Below, piece by piece: positions 1 to 7,782 of a DNA stretch of 14,606 nucleotides. The stretch is from Deltaproteobacteria bacterium (GTDB lineage Bacteria; Desulfobacterota; Desulfuromonadia; Desulfuromonadales; Geopsychrobacteraceae), in the NCBI GenBank assembly GCA_009993495.1, contig JAACTI010000009.1, positions 1-14,606 of the forward strand. The letters run 5' to 3'. The position numbers were made by a program, and so were the translations under genes. Numbering within the stretch: position 1 is the first letter of the stretch; every line of letters begins with the position of its first letter. Under the pieces are notes generated by a model. It saw only the letters and a list, made by a program, of their open reading frames with translations, made no database searches and had not been told where the DNA came from.

Positions 1-1
1 C

Positions 2-3000
2 GTTCAGTTGAAAAATAATGCAGGAACTATTGTGGATTTATTAGTTAATGAAATAGGTTCGTTCGCGGGCCAAGTTGACACATCTTTAGCGCCGGGCGAA
101 TATCATTTGTCCGTCAACGCAGATGGAAATTGGACTGCCAATATAACGGGATATGTCACTGCGTCCTCAACTGCACCTGTAAGCGGTGATCCTGCCTCAA
201 TCGAATTATCTGTTGCTGTTAATACTGGTGCTTATCGTCTTGTCGCAATGGTTATTGATGGCAGTGGAAATAGAGTAACTGATGGTACCCCAGTTACCTT
301 CACCGCCTCTCCATCCTCTGTAAATATTTCTCAAAGCGCAACAACAACCAACGGTGTTGCGAGCGTTCTTTTCGAGCCAGTTTCGGCCGGTGCAACCACG
401 CTGGTAGCTACTACCAACAACGGGATTACAAAGACCTTAGTTTATGAACAATCTGGGCCACCAGCAAATGTTACGATAAACAGTGCTCTCGGTGTTGATG
501 AGGTGCTACCTCAAAATGGTATGACAACTATTACCGCAGAAGTTTTAGATGTAAATAATCAGCCAGTTGCCGATGGAACTATTGTTAACTTCAGTGTAGA
601 TAAGGGAACAATTTCGCCGACTTCGGCACAGACCATCAATGGTAAAGCAACGGTGAATTTTATTGCAAGCGGAATAAGCGGAACCGTTCAAGTTACTGTA
701 ACTGTTGACCCTGACGACGGATCAGCAATTATTTCACAAAGTATGCAGGTTGAAGTAGAGACGGGTGTTGCTGCTTCGGTGCTGTTAGAAAGCGTTCAAC
801 CTTCGACTATTGGAATCAAGGGTAGTGGTAGAGAAGATACGGCTTTAATCACATACCGTATTCTTGATGCCGCTGGTAACCCGGCTCTTGATGGAATAGA
901 TGTGAATTTTGAAATAGTAACAGCAACCGGCGGTGGCGAAGCACTTACGGCCTCTTCAGCTAAAACCGCAGGGGGGAAGGTTTCAGTGTCTTTGCGTAGT
1001 GGAACAACTGCTGGAACGGTGGCCGTAAAAGCATCTACTGTTGATGATTCAGATCCCAATAACCTTGTAACTGTTTCTACAATAGCCTCAGTCAGTATGG
1101 TCAGTAATCGACCTGACTCTGATCGGATTAGCCTTGGTGCTGAAACACTAAACCTGGCTGGTGGAGTAACGCTGGGTCTGCAGTCAGTGGTTCGTGCTTA
1201 CTTAGGTGACCATGCTGGCAACGTTCCCCCTGATGGTACTCCTGTGAGTTTTTATTCGGAATGCGGAACCATAGGCGAAAGCACGGGTTTTGAAACAAGT
1301 ACGACATTCGGGATCGCCAATGCCACGCTACAAACATCGTCTCCAACAGTACCTGACCTCGGGGGCCTCCCATATACAGTCGCCGGCGTTAATTATCCGG
1401 GTGGGAATGTCGGACTGTGCCGGGTTATGGCCATGACTCCTGGTAAAGGGGCTTTTCGCGATTTAAACGGCAATGGTGTATTTGATCAAAGTGTCGATGT
1501 TTGCGAAACAATTCAGGGTGAGCCCTATGTCGATGCGAACGATAGCGCGGCCTACGAACCTGGCGAATTTTATGTTGACGTTAACGATAATGGGCAATTT
1601 GATGCTGATGTTATCGACTGCAACACCGATGGAATGATTTGGACTAGCTCTAATTTGATGATTTCTGATCACGTAGGTGCACTGAACATTGTCCCTACGA
1701 GTTTTGAGATTCCTATAGGTGAAAGTCGGCTTATTACCTTTTCTGTTGCAGATCTTCACAAAAATTCTCTTGTCGCAGGAACAAAGGTTTTCGTTTCGCT
1801 TAATAGTGAGGCTTTGGCACAGGGCGCCAGCTTGGTCGGAACGACAACCTATGAATTTCCAGATACTGTGTCCTTAGGCCGTGATTTTGCTGTTTCTCTC
1901 GCTAGTAATCCTACGGAGATGGTGAATCCGGTTTTGCCTGCATCACCTACACCTGCGACTATAACTGTGACAGTGACCCCACCAGGTGATGCTAATAATA
2001 ATGGTACGGAGATTAACGACTCGATTATTGGAATGATTAACGCCGCTGTTGCAAATAATGATAATGATACCCTTGCCAGTGGCGATCCTGCCAGTGTTGC
2101 TGTTTTGGCAGCTCGTCAACAAATATCTGTCACTGGAGTTGGGCAGATTGATCGCACAACGTTGTCGATTAAAGTGACAGACGATTCCGGACAACTGATA
2201 GATGAGTCCCTTTATAATGACCCGACGCTAAATAATATTCAGGTGCGTCTGATCACCTCGCCTCATGGTGGTGAGTATGTTGCCGGTGAGGCAAGGGATG
2301 CTGCTGGTCAAGTTGTTGTCGTCGATAGCCGTTCTGCGAGCTCAGTAATGCTACGCACTGTTAACGGTGAAGCAACCTTGAACTTGCATAGTGGAACCTT
2401 GCCTGGCAACGTCGAGGTTCAGGTGCGGGCGTTGTACGATGCTGTCGGCAATTTGTTAGTAGACCCGGTTTTTGCAAATGCCTCACAGGTTACTATTGCG
2501 TCTGGCCCTCCCCATACAATTGTTTTAACCAGTGCCAGAACTGCTTCTGTGCAAAACTTAGGTAATGGAGTGTATCGACGCAGCGGGACTGTTATGGTCA
2601 CTGACCGTTATGGAAATACTGTATCGGATGGAACAACAGTCTATCTTGGTCTTGGAGATACTGTTTTGGTCGAAGGGACAGCAACCAATGTCTCTGGTTC
2701 AACTGTAACTTCTGTGCCGGGCATTTTTGATTCAACGGTCACTCGTAATGAAGCGAAACGCGGCATACAATACAATGACCGCATGGTCTTGCGCGGGGTT
2801 CCCTCTCAAGACAAAAATCGTCATGTCACATCTGCTGGCAATGGTAGCTTATCAGTGCAAGTTCCATATAGTTTAGACTATTCCAATAAAGAGTTTGCAG
2901 TTGTGGCTTCCCTGCTGGGTGGGTCTATTGGTGGTTTGAATTCTACCGGGCAAGCGATTACTGAAAATGGTTTGGCAGATATCTATGTTACCTATCCGGC

Positions 3001-3913
3001 AAATCCAAATACAATTGGAGTTGGGTGTGGCTCTGTGCCCCAAAAGGACTTACGCCATGCCCCACGAGGGTCGGCTAAAGTATTTGTAGTGGCAGAATCA
3101 ACAGGTTTCGAGGGAGACAATAATCTTGACCCAAATATCCAGTTTAATGACCGCGCCACAATTGTTGATGAAGGACAGTTCTGTTTCGCTCCTGTTGCAG
3201 GGTTTACGCTAGAAGTTATTCCGGCAACCAAATTAACTGGTACCGGGCAGCGTACTATTGAGCTGACTGATGGTGGAGATGATATTTACCTGCCTTATTG
3301 GCCGGTAACATCTTACGTAGCATATGATAATCTGGTTAAAAAGTCAGTTTGTCGAAAGACCGGCGCCAATCAGGGCTCCTGTACTGGAGCAACTGAAAAA
3401 TGGTTGGATTCTGAAGGTGTTTGTTTCGATACAAGTAAGGGAGAATTTGATTGCTTTAACGTTACGGATACGACGACTACACCGCCTACGGTTTCCCAAT
3501 ATTATGATTGGCTGGAGTTAACCAGTGATTTACGCGTGGATGCCTATGTCAATCCTTTTACTCTTTTGACAGATATGGATATTGACAGTGATGGATTTAC
3601 AGATATTTTCGCTGCAGGAGATGTCGATGGGAACGGTATCCCGGACGATTTAAATAATGATGGCGATGCCGATCTTTTTGATGGTGATGTTGTGGGCTGG
3701 AAGTTTAATGCAGGTGTGGGGCGTTTCCTTCCAGACTATCCACCACTTGATGCTGGCCCTTATACTTTCTTTACTTACCCCTACACGTTTGAAGGTGGCA
3801 ATGCAACAGCATTGGTTGTAGTTAACGGAGAATTTACTCAAACAGGAGACGCAGCAACGGTGACTTTGATTAGTGGCGATAGTGAAGCCACTATTAAGGT
3901 AGATATCCCCTAA
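2..3913 (+). CDS. Large Ig-like (Big_1-type) repeat surface protein, 5' end cut off
   Basis: The reading frame is open to the left edge, so the TTG at 8 is probably not the true start and the signal peptide lies outside the window. Residues here are counted from nt 8 (1301 residues to the stop). The signature of bacterial Ig-like domain 1 (D-x-x-G-N-x-x-x-D-G-T-x-V-x-F) recurs at about residues 84, 181, 287, 401, 582, 725 (degenerate) and 866, giving at least six or seven beta-sandwich domains. Two Asp/Asn/Gly-rich segments resemble EF-hand, dockerin or thrombospondin type 3 calcium loops: residues 485-535 (DLNGNGVFD, DVNDNGQFD) and 1189-1227 (DIDSDGFTD, DVDGNGIPDD). Ten cysteines occur, none in CXXCH, so disulfides rather than heme are likely. 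No LPXTG, autotransporter barrel or transmembrane anchor is visible at the C terminus. Base composition looks more AT-rich than the core genes to the right. The family suggests an exported adhesin or structural surface protein; the specific role is unknown. Confidence 0.8.
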   Translation, partial: VQLKNNAGTIVDLLVNEIGSFAGQVDTSLAPGEYHLSVNADGNWTANITGYVTASSTAPVSGDPASIELSVAVNTGAYRLVAMVIDGSGNRVTDGTPVTFTASPSSVNISQSATTTNGVASVLFEPVSAGATTLVATTNNGITKTLVYEQSGPPANVTINSALGVDEVLPQNGMTTITAEVLDVNNQPVADGTIVNFSVDKGTISPTSAQTINGKATVNFIASGISGTVQVTVTVDPDDGSAIISQSMQVEVETGVAASVLLESVQPSTIGIKGSGREDTALITYRILDAAGNPALDGIDVNFEIVTATGGGEALTASSAKTAGGKVSVSLRSGTTAGTVAVKASTVDDSDPNNLVTVSTIASVSMVSNRPDSDRISLGAETLNLAGGVTLGLQSVVRAYLGDHAGNVPPDGTPVSFYSECGTIGESTGFETSTTFGIANATLQTSSPTVPDLGGLPYTVAGVNYPGGNVGLCRVMAMTPGKGAFRDLNGNGVFDQSVDVCETIQGEPYVDANDSAAYEPGEFYVDVNDNGQFDADVIDCNTDGMIWTSSNLMISDHVGALNIVPTSFEIPIGESRLITFSVADLHKNSLVAGTKVFVSLNSEALAQGASLVGTTTYEFPDTVSLGRDFAVSLASNPTEMVNPVLPASPTPATITVTVTPPGDANNNGTEINDSIIGMINAAVANNDNDTLASGDPASVAVLAARQQISVTGVGQIDRTTLSIKVTDDSGQLIDESLYNDPTLNNIQVRLITSPHGGEYVAGEARDAAGQVVVVDSRSASSVMLRTVNGEATLNLHSGTLPGNVEVQVRALYDAVGNLLVDPVFANASQVTIASGPPHTIVLTSARTASVQNLGNGVYRRSGTVMVTDRYGNTVSDGTTVYLGLGDTVLVEGTATNVSGSTVTSVPGIFDSTVTRNEAKRGIQYNDRMVLRGVPSQDKNRHVTSAGNGSLSVQVPYSLDYSNKEFAVVASLLGGSIGGLNSTGQAITENGLADIYVTYPANPNTIGVGCGSVPQKDLRHAPRGSAKVFVVAESTGFEGDNNLDPNIQFNDRATIVDEGQFCFAPVAGFTLEVIPATKLTGTGQRTIELTDGGDDIYLPYWPVTSYVAYDNLVKKSVCRKTGANQGSCTGATEKWLDSEGVCFDTSKGEFDCFNVTDTTTTPPTVSQYYDWLELTSDLRVDAYVNPFTLLTDMDIDSDGFTDIFAAGDVDGNGIPDDLNNDGDADLFDGDVVGWKFNAGVGRFLPDYPPLDAGPYTFFTYPYTFEGGNATALVVVNGEFTQTGDAATVTLISGDSEATIKVDIP

Positions 3914-3974
3914 TTGTCATTTTTCTGAATACGAATTGACGCAACGTACTACTAAAAAAAATAATTCTTTAATG

Positions 3975-4023
3975 AAGAGCTCGCCTTGGTATCTTTTAAA
4001 AAAATTTATCAAGGCGAGTTTTT
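3975..4023 (+). terminator. Rho-independent terminator after the Ig-like gene
   Basis: CTCGCCTTG (3980-3988) pairs perfectly with CAAGGCGAG (4010-4018). The stem extends inward by a few pairs and outward through GAA-type bases against the following TTTTT (4019-4023). The loop is A/T-rich. It lies 60 nt after the Ig-like stop codon. In the minus direction the T tract is poor, so termination of the converging cytochrome transcript here is only possible, not clear. Confidence 0.8.
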
Positions 4024-4421
4024 ATCTGAGTTAAGAAAGGGGGGGTAAGAAAGGACACCGCTTTCAGCTTGAAGGTGAAAAAGCTTAAACACCTAAAAAC
4101 ACACCCATTTTAATTGATGTCGCCTACCGCTTCAGCTCCTCGTCGCCATCGCCACCAAAGGTTAAAAAAAACACCCACTTTAAACTTGCCAGCGACCGTC
4201 AGTGTCGATGTGTCCGTGGTTTGACGGTAGCCAAGGCGCTGTTTGGGAAGGTGGCGGCTTGAGGGAAGATGAATTGACAAATTTTTAGCTTCTCCATCTA
4301 TATTCATAGCGCCGTAATCTGCGGCAGGGTTGCGCTCAGCTGTAGACACTTTTAATGCAATGACCCTGGGTGTGCTCAGTAATAGCACCCGTGTATTGCA
4401 TGCCGGAAATTTCCGTCGGGG
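4024..4421. other. Intergenic region without a convincing gene
   Basis: About 400 bp between the terminator and the cytochrome stop codon. Minus-strand reading shows protein-like fragments broken across frames (described separately). An A8 run lies at 4164-4171, and a related pair of AAACAC-CCA-TTTAA-like segments lies near 4097-4113 and 4169-4183. No tRNA, repeat array or strong terminator for the cytochrome gene is visible. Confidence 0.5.
4110..4421 (-). pseudogene. Possible decayed coding remnant downstream of the cytochrome gene
   Basis: The frame of the cytochrome gene continues open past its stop codon to a TAA at 4110-4112. It includes stretches with protein-like composition, such as AERNPAADYGAMNIDGEAKN and STLTVAGKFKVGVFF. 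At the T8 run (plus-strand A8, 4164-4171) a one-base slip would change a Trp/Arg-rich tail into FGGDGDEELKR followed by a stop, which looks more natural. This could be the remnant of a C-terminal domain or of a small neighbouring gene. It could also be chance: there is no good start or ribosome-binding site, and I recognise no family. Confidence 0.2.
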
Positions 4422-5642
4422 TTAATACCAGCTTGCGTTGTTATGGTTATATTCGTGGCAACTTCCGTTGCAGCTGAAATTCTCTGAGCTTAGGTCGGGT
4501 ATCATACTCATGGATTGCGGGCTGGTTTCTGGCGAGGACAGCAGGTTGGCCCGACTGAATCTCTTGTCAAAACCTGCCTGGATGTTAGGAAATGTGAAGT
4601 GTTGGTAAGCCAAGGGGTCATCAATAGTTCCATCCTGAGAATCCGGACCATTATTGGTGTGACAAACATGGCAGGATTGGTCTGCATGTGTTGGGAACTG
4701 ATGCCTCCCGGCACGGTTAGGTGCCAGGGCTGGACTGCCGTTGGGCGGATTGGCGTGGCAGCTGAGGCACTGACCTTTGCGGGTTAAGGCTGGATCTGTT
4801 TGATGACAGAATAAACAGCCGGGGCCAATCCGCGTGAAATCTCCGGCTTCCAGGGCGTGGCAGATAAAGCAGGCATCCTTTGCGGCTTGGGAACCGCCGA
4901 TATCGTTGTGGGTTGCCCCCTCATTGGACGATGCATTAGAAGCGGGATCGCCAGCGACGGCGTCATACCAGCGGATGGTTTCCAGTGCACCAAAAACGGA
5001 AAAGCTTGTGGGATGGGCTGATCCGGCATTGTGGCAGCCTTCACAGCCGCGATTTCCGGCACTCTGGATGCCATAAATGAAGGAAGCGTTAGAACCTTCG
5101 CCGCCAGATTCGCCATGACAGAGTTGGCAACCCGCTAGACCCTCAGGATTTTCAGCGGAGCCTTTCGCATCACGGCGATGCGCCACTCCCAAATAGGAGC
5201 CATCTGTCGGGTGAATATGGCAATCATGGCAAGCTTCAGGGCCTTGCCCCTCAAACTGCCGCAGGGTCGTGTGGCAGTTGTTGCAGGTGGCCGCCTGATC
5301 GATGAATTGGCCGTGAGGACTCGTGCCATGAGTCCAGGAACCATCGGGGCTGTAATTATTGAAATTTTTGAGATCAAAATGACAGTTATCGCAGCCGGGG
5401 ATATTGCCGGAACCCTGGAGTTCAAGTCCATGGCAGCTGCCACAAGTTTGGGGCGATTGGCTTGTGGCTGATACCCCATGAAAATTCTCGGATCCAGGAT
5501 TTAACCAAGAAAAAGTGTGGACATTTCGCGACTTATCTTCCGACGCCTGTGGGCTGGCATCATTAGAGCTCGAACAGCCGACCATTCCTGCAATGAGCAG
5601 CACAAGAAATAAGGCCTCGCGCAAATTTTTTAGACACAGCAT
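4422..5642 (-). CDS. Multiheme c-type cytochrome lipoprotein (10 CXXCH + 1 CXXXCH)
   Basis: A 406-residue protein, predicted to be exported and lipid-anchored. The N terminus has a basic stretch, a hydrophobic core (about 10-20) and a lipobox-like GMVGC with the lipidated Cys at 23. Ser follows at +2, which favours the outer membrane. Heme c attachment motifs CXXCH start at residues 67, 84, 120, 138, 172, 200, 258, 276, 292 and 324. A CNGSCH at 391-396 (CXXXCH) is a plausible eleventh, atypical site. About a dozen further histidines (for example 42, 55, 105, 110, 155, 210, 245, 314, 319, 348) could serve as distal ligands. The ATG at 5642 has a GGGGA ribosome-binding site about 9 nt upstream, and no other start fits the signal peptide. 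Multiheme lipoproteins of this layout carry electrons between periplasm and extracellular acceptors in metal-reducing bacteria. The exact partner and the assignment to a named Omc family cannot be decided here. Confidence 0.9.
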   Translation of the reverse strand: MLCLKNLREALFLVLLIAGMVGCSSSNDASPQASEDKSRNVHTFSWLNPGSENFHGVSATSQSPQTCGSCHGLELQGSGNIPGCDNCHFDLKNFNNYSPDGSWTHGTSPHGQFIDQAATCNNCHTTLRQFEGQGPEACHDCHIHPTDGSYLGVAHRRDAKGSAENPEGLAGCQLCHGESGGEGSNASFIYGIQSAGNRGCEGCHNAGSAHPTSFSVFGALETIRWYDAVAGDPASNASSNEGATHNDIGGSQAAKDACFICHALEAGDFTRIGPGCLFCHQTDPALTRKGQCLSCHANPPNGSPALAPNRAGRHQFPTHADQSCHVCHTNNGPDSQDGTIDDPLAYQHFTFPNIQAGFDKRFSRANLLSSPETSPQSMSMIPDLSSENFSCNGSCHEYNHNNASWY

Positions 5643-5695
5643 GAATTTTGTCCCCTTCGGCCCGTTTTGGGTTCAGATGTAAAGCTAACCTCTTC

Positions 5696-5724
5696 TGTCT
5701 ACAATGGATCCATTTTCCAGTCAA
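5696..5724 (-). promoter_or_regulatory. Candidate promoter for the cytochrome gene
   Basis: Read on the minus strand: TTGACT (5719-5724), a 17-nt spacer, then TAGACA (5696-5701), about 54 nt before the start codon. The -35 is good and the -10 is weak, which would suit an activated promoter. The palindrome AATGGATCCATT (5703-5714) lies inside the spacer and could be a regulator site. Confidence 0.3.
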
Positions 5725-5928
5725 TCTATTACTTTTTAAGAATTTTTAAGTTTTAAACAGTCACCTGCATAGCTACATCGGACGTTTTCTCTTTGATTGA
5801 TTAATTTCAGTTTGGCTTTAATTTAATGCGGTGACAAAAAGATCTCCGGTAAAACAGTTCATAATTTTAATCAATTGGATGGATCCTATTTATCTCGCCG
5901 GCAGCGCTTGACGGCCTGCGGTTTAGCG

Positions 5929-5957
5929 TGGACATCCTGCCGCTTTTAGGTTCTAAT
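5929..5957 (+). promoter_or_regulatory. Candidate sigma70 promoter of the yicC-gmk-rpoZ-rel operon
   Basis: TGGACA (5929-5934), a 17-nt spacer and TCTAAT (5952-5957) each match the consensus at five of six positions. Transcription would start near 5964, giving a leader of about 40 nt with an AGAGGA ribosome-binding site (5991-5996) before the yicC ATG. A weaker alternative (TTGATT at 5793, TTTAAT at 5817) lies further upstream. Confidence 0.5.
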
Positions 5958-6003
5958 AACAAAATTTTCGCGACGCCACGACTATTCTCCAGAGGATTTT
6001 TCT

Positions 6004-6879
6004 ATGATTCGCAGTATGACCGGCTACGGGTATGGGCGGGGCAAGGTTAATGGCCTGGTTTTTACCGTTGAGATTCGTGCGGTCAACCATCGTTATGCCG
6101 ATATTGGCATTAAGGCCCCGCGCTTGCTGCTGGCGTTTGAAGCGGAGATCAAAAAACAGGTCTCGGCAGAGCTGAAACGGGGCAAGATTGATGTTTTTAT
6201 CAATCAGGAATCTGCTGAAGATCCCTGCACTGTACCGGTTCTGAACCAGAAAGTGGCTCAGGCTTATGTTGATCTTTTCCGCCAAATGCAGTTGCAATAT
6301 GAGCTCGGGGGCGATATTCCGCTTGAGGTCTTGATCAGCCAGAAAGATGTTCTTAGTATCAAGGATCTGGCGATTGATGCCGATGATCTGCGTTTATCTT
6401 TACGCCAGGCCGTCGAGCAGGCGCTCATCGGGGCCGTGCAGATGCGCAAAATCGAAGGTCAGGCGACTCTTGTCGACATTCAGGGGCGTTTGCTGCTGGT
6501 CAACGAAGCCGTTGACCGTATCGCTGCCCGATCACCTCTGGTGCCCGGTGAATGGCAGCAAAAATTGGCGGATCGCTTGCAGCGCCTGAGTGATGAGCGG
6601 GTTGATGCACAGCGTATTGCCCAGGAATTGGCTCTTTTTGCCGACCGTTGTGATATCAGCGAAGAACTCGCGCGTTTCCAAAGCCATTTGCAACAGTTTG
6701 CGGATGTGCTCGAACAGGACGAACCCGTTGGTCGCCAGCTCGATTTTTTGCTCCAGGAGCTGAATCGCGAAACCAATACCATTGGCTCGAAATCCAACGA
6801 TGCGGAACTAACGCGTAATGTGGTGTCGATCAAGGCCGAACTCGAAAAGATTCGTGAACAGGTGCAAAATGTTGAATGA
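6004..6879 (+). CDS. yicC: YicC/YloC family endoribonuclease
   Basis: A 291-residue protein of the usual length for the YicC/YloC family, cytoplasmic RNases first known as stress-induced proteins. The family N terminus MIRSMTGYGYG is present (1-11). The C-terminal block GRQLDFLLQELNRE (243-256) followed by TIGSKS (259-264) and an Asn/Arg/Lys helix to the end is the strongest family signature. The start has an AGAGGA ribosome-binding site 7 nt upstream. The stop overlaps the next gene by 11 nt, indicating translational coupling to gmk. In several relatives a remA-like DUF370 gene sits between yicC and gmk; here there is none. The function in this host is inferred from the family. Confidence 0.95.
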   Translation: MIRSMTGYGYGRGKVNGLVFTVEIRAVNHRYADIGIKAPRLLLAFEAEIKKQVSAELKRGKIDVFINQESAEDPCTVPVLNQKVAQAYVDLFRQMQLQYELGGDIPLEVLISQKDVLSIKDLAIDADDLRLSLRQAVEQALIGAVQMRKIEGQATLVDIQGRLLLVNEAVDRIAARSPLVPGEWQQKLADRLQRLSDERVDAQRIAQELALFADRCDISEELARFQSHLQQFADVLEQDEPVGRQLDFLLQELNRETNTIGSKSNDAELTRNVVSIKAELEKIREQVQNVE

Positions 6880-7498
6880 ATCGCGCCTCTCCCCTGCGCG
6901 TCCGGGAATCCTGTTTGTCGTTTCTGCGCCTTCGGGGGCAGGCAAGACCAGCTTGTGCCGACAGATATTTGACAAATTTACAGATTTGCGAGATTCTATC
7001 TCGTTCACAACCCGGCCCATGCGCCCCAATGAGCAGGATGGCATCGACTACCGTTTTGTTGACCGCCCGCGCTTCGAAGCCATGATTGCAGCGGGTGACT
7101 TTGTCGAATGGGCTGAAGTTCATGGTAATCTCTATGGCACGGCCTTATCGGCCCTTTCGCAGGCGGCGTCCAGTGGGGCCGATCTGCTGCTTGAAATTGA
7201 TTGTCAGGGGGCATTGCAGATTCGCAACGCCTTGTCGGGGGCGGTTTTTATTTTTGTACTGCCCCCCAATTTTACCGAGCTTGAACGCCGCCTGCGTGGT
7301 CGCATGACGGATGATGAAAACACCATTGTGCAGCGCTTGCACAATGCCAGGGCAGAAATTTCTCAGGCACGCTGGTATGATTACACCATCGTCAATGATG
7401 ATTTCAATTCAGCTGTGCATGATTTCGGTGCAATTATCAGCGCAGAACGCTGTCGGACTCGTTTGTTGGCGGGTTTTGTCGAACAGCACTTTCCTTGA
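6869..7498 (+). CDS. gmk: Guanylate kinase
   Basis: Phosphorylates GMP to GDP with ATP, in the cytoplasm. The 209-residue protein from the ATG at 6869 has the expected family length. It has the P-loop APSGAGKT at 20-27, the GMP-binding SFTTRPMRPNEQDGIDY segment, and the EWAEVHGNLYGT and DCQGA motifs typical of guanylate kinases. An in-frame ATG 17 codons upstream would extend into non-family sequence inside yicC and is rejected. An AGGTG precedes the chosen ATG by 5 nt. The gene overlaps yicC by 11 nt and is followed by rpoZ after 19 nt. Guanylate kinase is a known (p)ppGpp target in some bacteria, which is notable beside a (p)ppGpp synthetase. Confidence 0.97.
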   Translation: MLNESRLSPARPGILFVVSAPSGAGKTSLCRQIFDKFTDLRDSISFTTRPMRPNEQDGIDYRFVDRPRFEAMIAAGDFVEWAEVHGNLYGTALSALSQAASSGADLLLEIDCQGALQIRNALSGAVFIFVLPPNFTELERRLRGRMTDDENTIVQRLHNARAEISQARWYDYTIVNDDFNSAVHDFGAIISAERCRTRLLAGFVEQHFP

Positions 7499-7517
7499 TT
7501 TATGGAGAAGATACATT

Positions 7518-7727
7518 ATGGCTCGCGTTACCGTAGAAGATTGTCTTACCGTCATTCCTAATCGTTTTTTATTGGCGATGGTCGCCGCCAAACGTGCCAA
7601 GCAGCTTTATAAGGGGGCCGAACCTTTGATTGAAAATAAATCCGGCAATAAAAAAGTGGTGCTTGCTCTGCGCGAAATTGCCGCAGGTTCCATTGAATAT
7701 GATGTTCCCCAGCGGCGTCGTTCCTGA
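7518..7727 (+). CDS. rpoZ: RNA polymerase omega subunit
   Basis: A small 69-residue protein starting MARVTVEDCL, with the omega core NRFLLAMVAAKRAKQL and the following conserved basic and acidic residues (ALREIAAGSIEYD). Omega helps fold and hold the beta-prime subunit and forms part of a (p)ppGpp site on RNA polymerase in proteobacteria. GGAGAAG at 7504-7510 gives a well-spaced ribosome-binding site for the ATG at 7518. The open frame extends further upstream inside gmk, but that part is out-of-frame shadow. It sits between gmk and the (p)ppGpp synthetase gene in one operon. Confidence 0.96.
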   Translation: MARVTVEDCLTVIPNRFLLAMVAAKRAKQLYKGAEPLIENKSGNKKVVLALREIAAGSIEYDVPQRRRS

Positions 7728-7737
7728 ATTGAAATCT

Positions 7738-7768
7738 CTGGCGCCAAGGTTTGCCCCCCTTGCGCCAG
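7738..7768 (+). other. Strong intercistronic hairpin between rpoZ and rel
   Basis: CTGGCGCCAAGG (7738-7749) pairs with CCTTGCGCCAG (7758-7768) with one bulged C and an 8-nt loop. It is followed by CCTTTGCTT rather than a clean T tract, so it is not a classic terminator. It ends 14 nt before the rel ATG, and the only Shine-Dalgarno-like AAGG is in its stem. It could be an mRNA-stabilising, attenuating or translation-limiting structure. Confidence 0.5.
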
Positions 7769-7782
7769 CCTTTGCTTAATTG

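Larger units (their letters stand above)
5643..6003. other. Divergent intergenic region between the cytochrome gene and yicC
   Basis: 361 bp separating two divergent genes. It holds a candidate promoter on each strand (listed separately) and a 12-bp palindrome AATGGATCCATT at 5703-5714. A second GGATCC occurs at 5881-5886. The left half is AT-rich. No small ORF, tRNA or recognisable riboswitch was found, and no c-di-GMP (GEMM) riboswitch core was seen. Confidence 0.5.

Noticed and set aside
1..3913. Recent tandem repeats within the Ig-like gene
   Set aside because: The domains share a protein signature but show no evident nucleotide-level repeat by eye, so they are old and diverged.
4515..5479. 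Several open frames on both strands inside the cytochrome gene
   Set aside because: Only the frame with the lipobox and eleven heme motifs makes sense; the others lack starts with ribosome-binding sites.
5643..6003. Possible c-di-GMP (GEMM) riboswitch upstream of the cytochrome gene
   Set aside because: Such riboswitches are common in Geobacter cytochrome leaders, but the conserved GEMM core was not found and the leader seems too short.
6818..6868. 17-codon N-terminal extension of gmk
   Set aside because: It lies inside yicC, does not resemble guanylate kinases, and a better-placed ATG with AGGTG follows.
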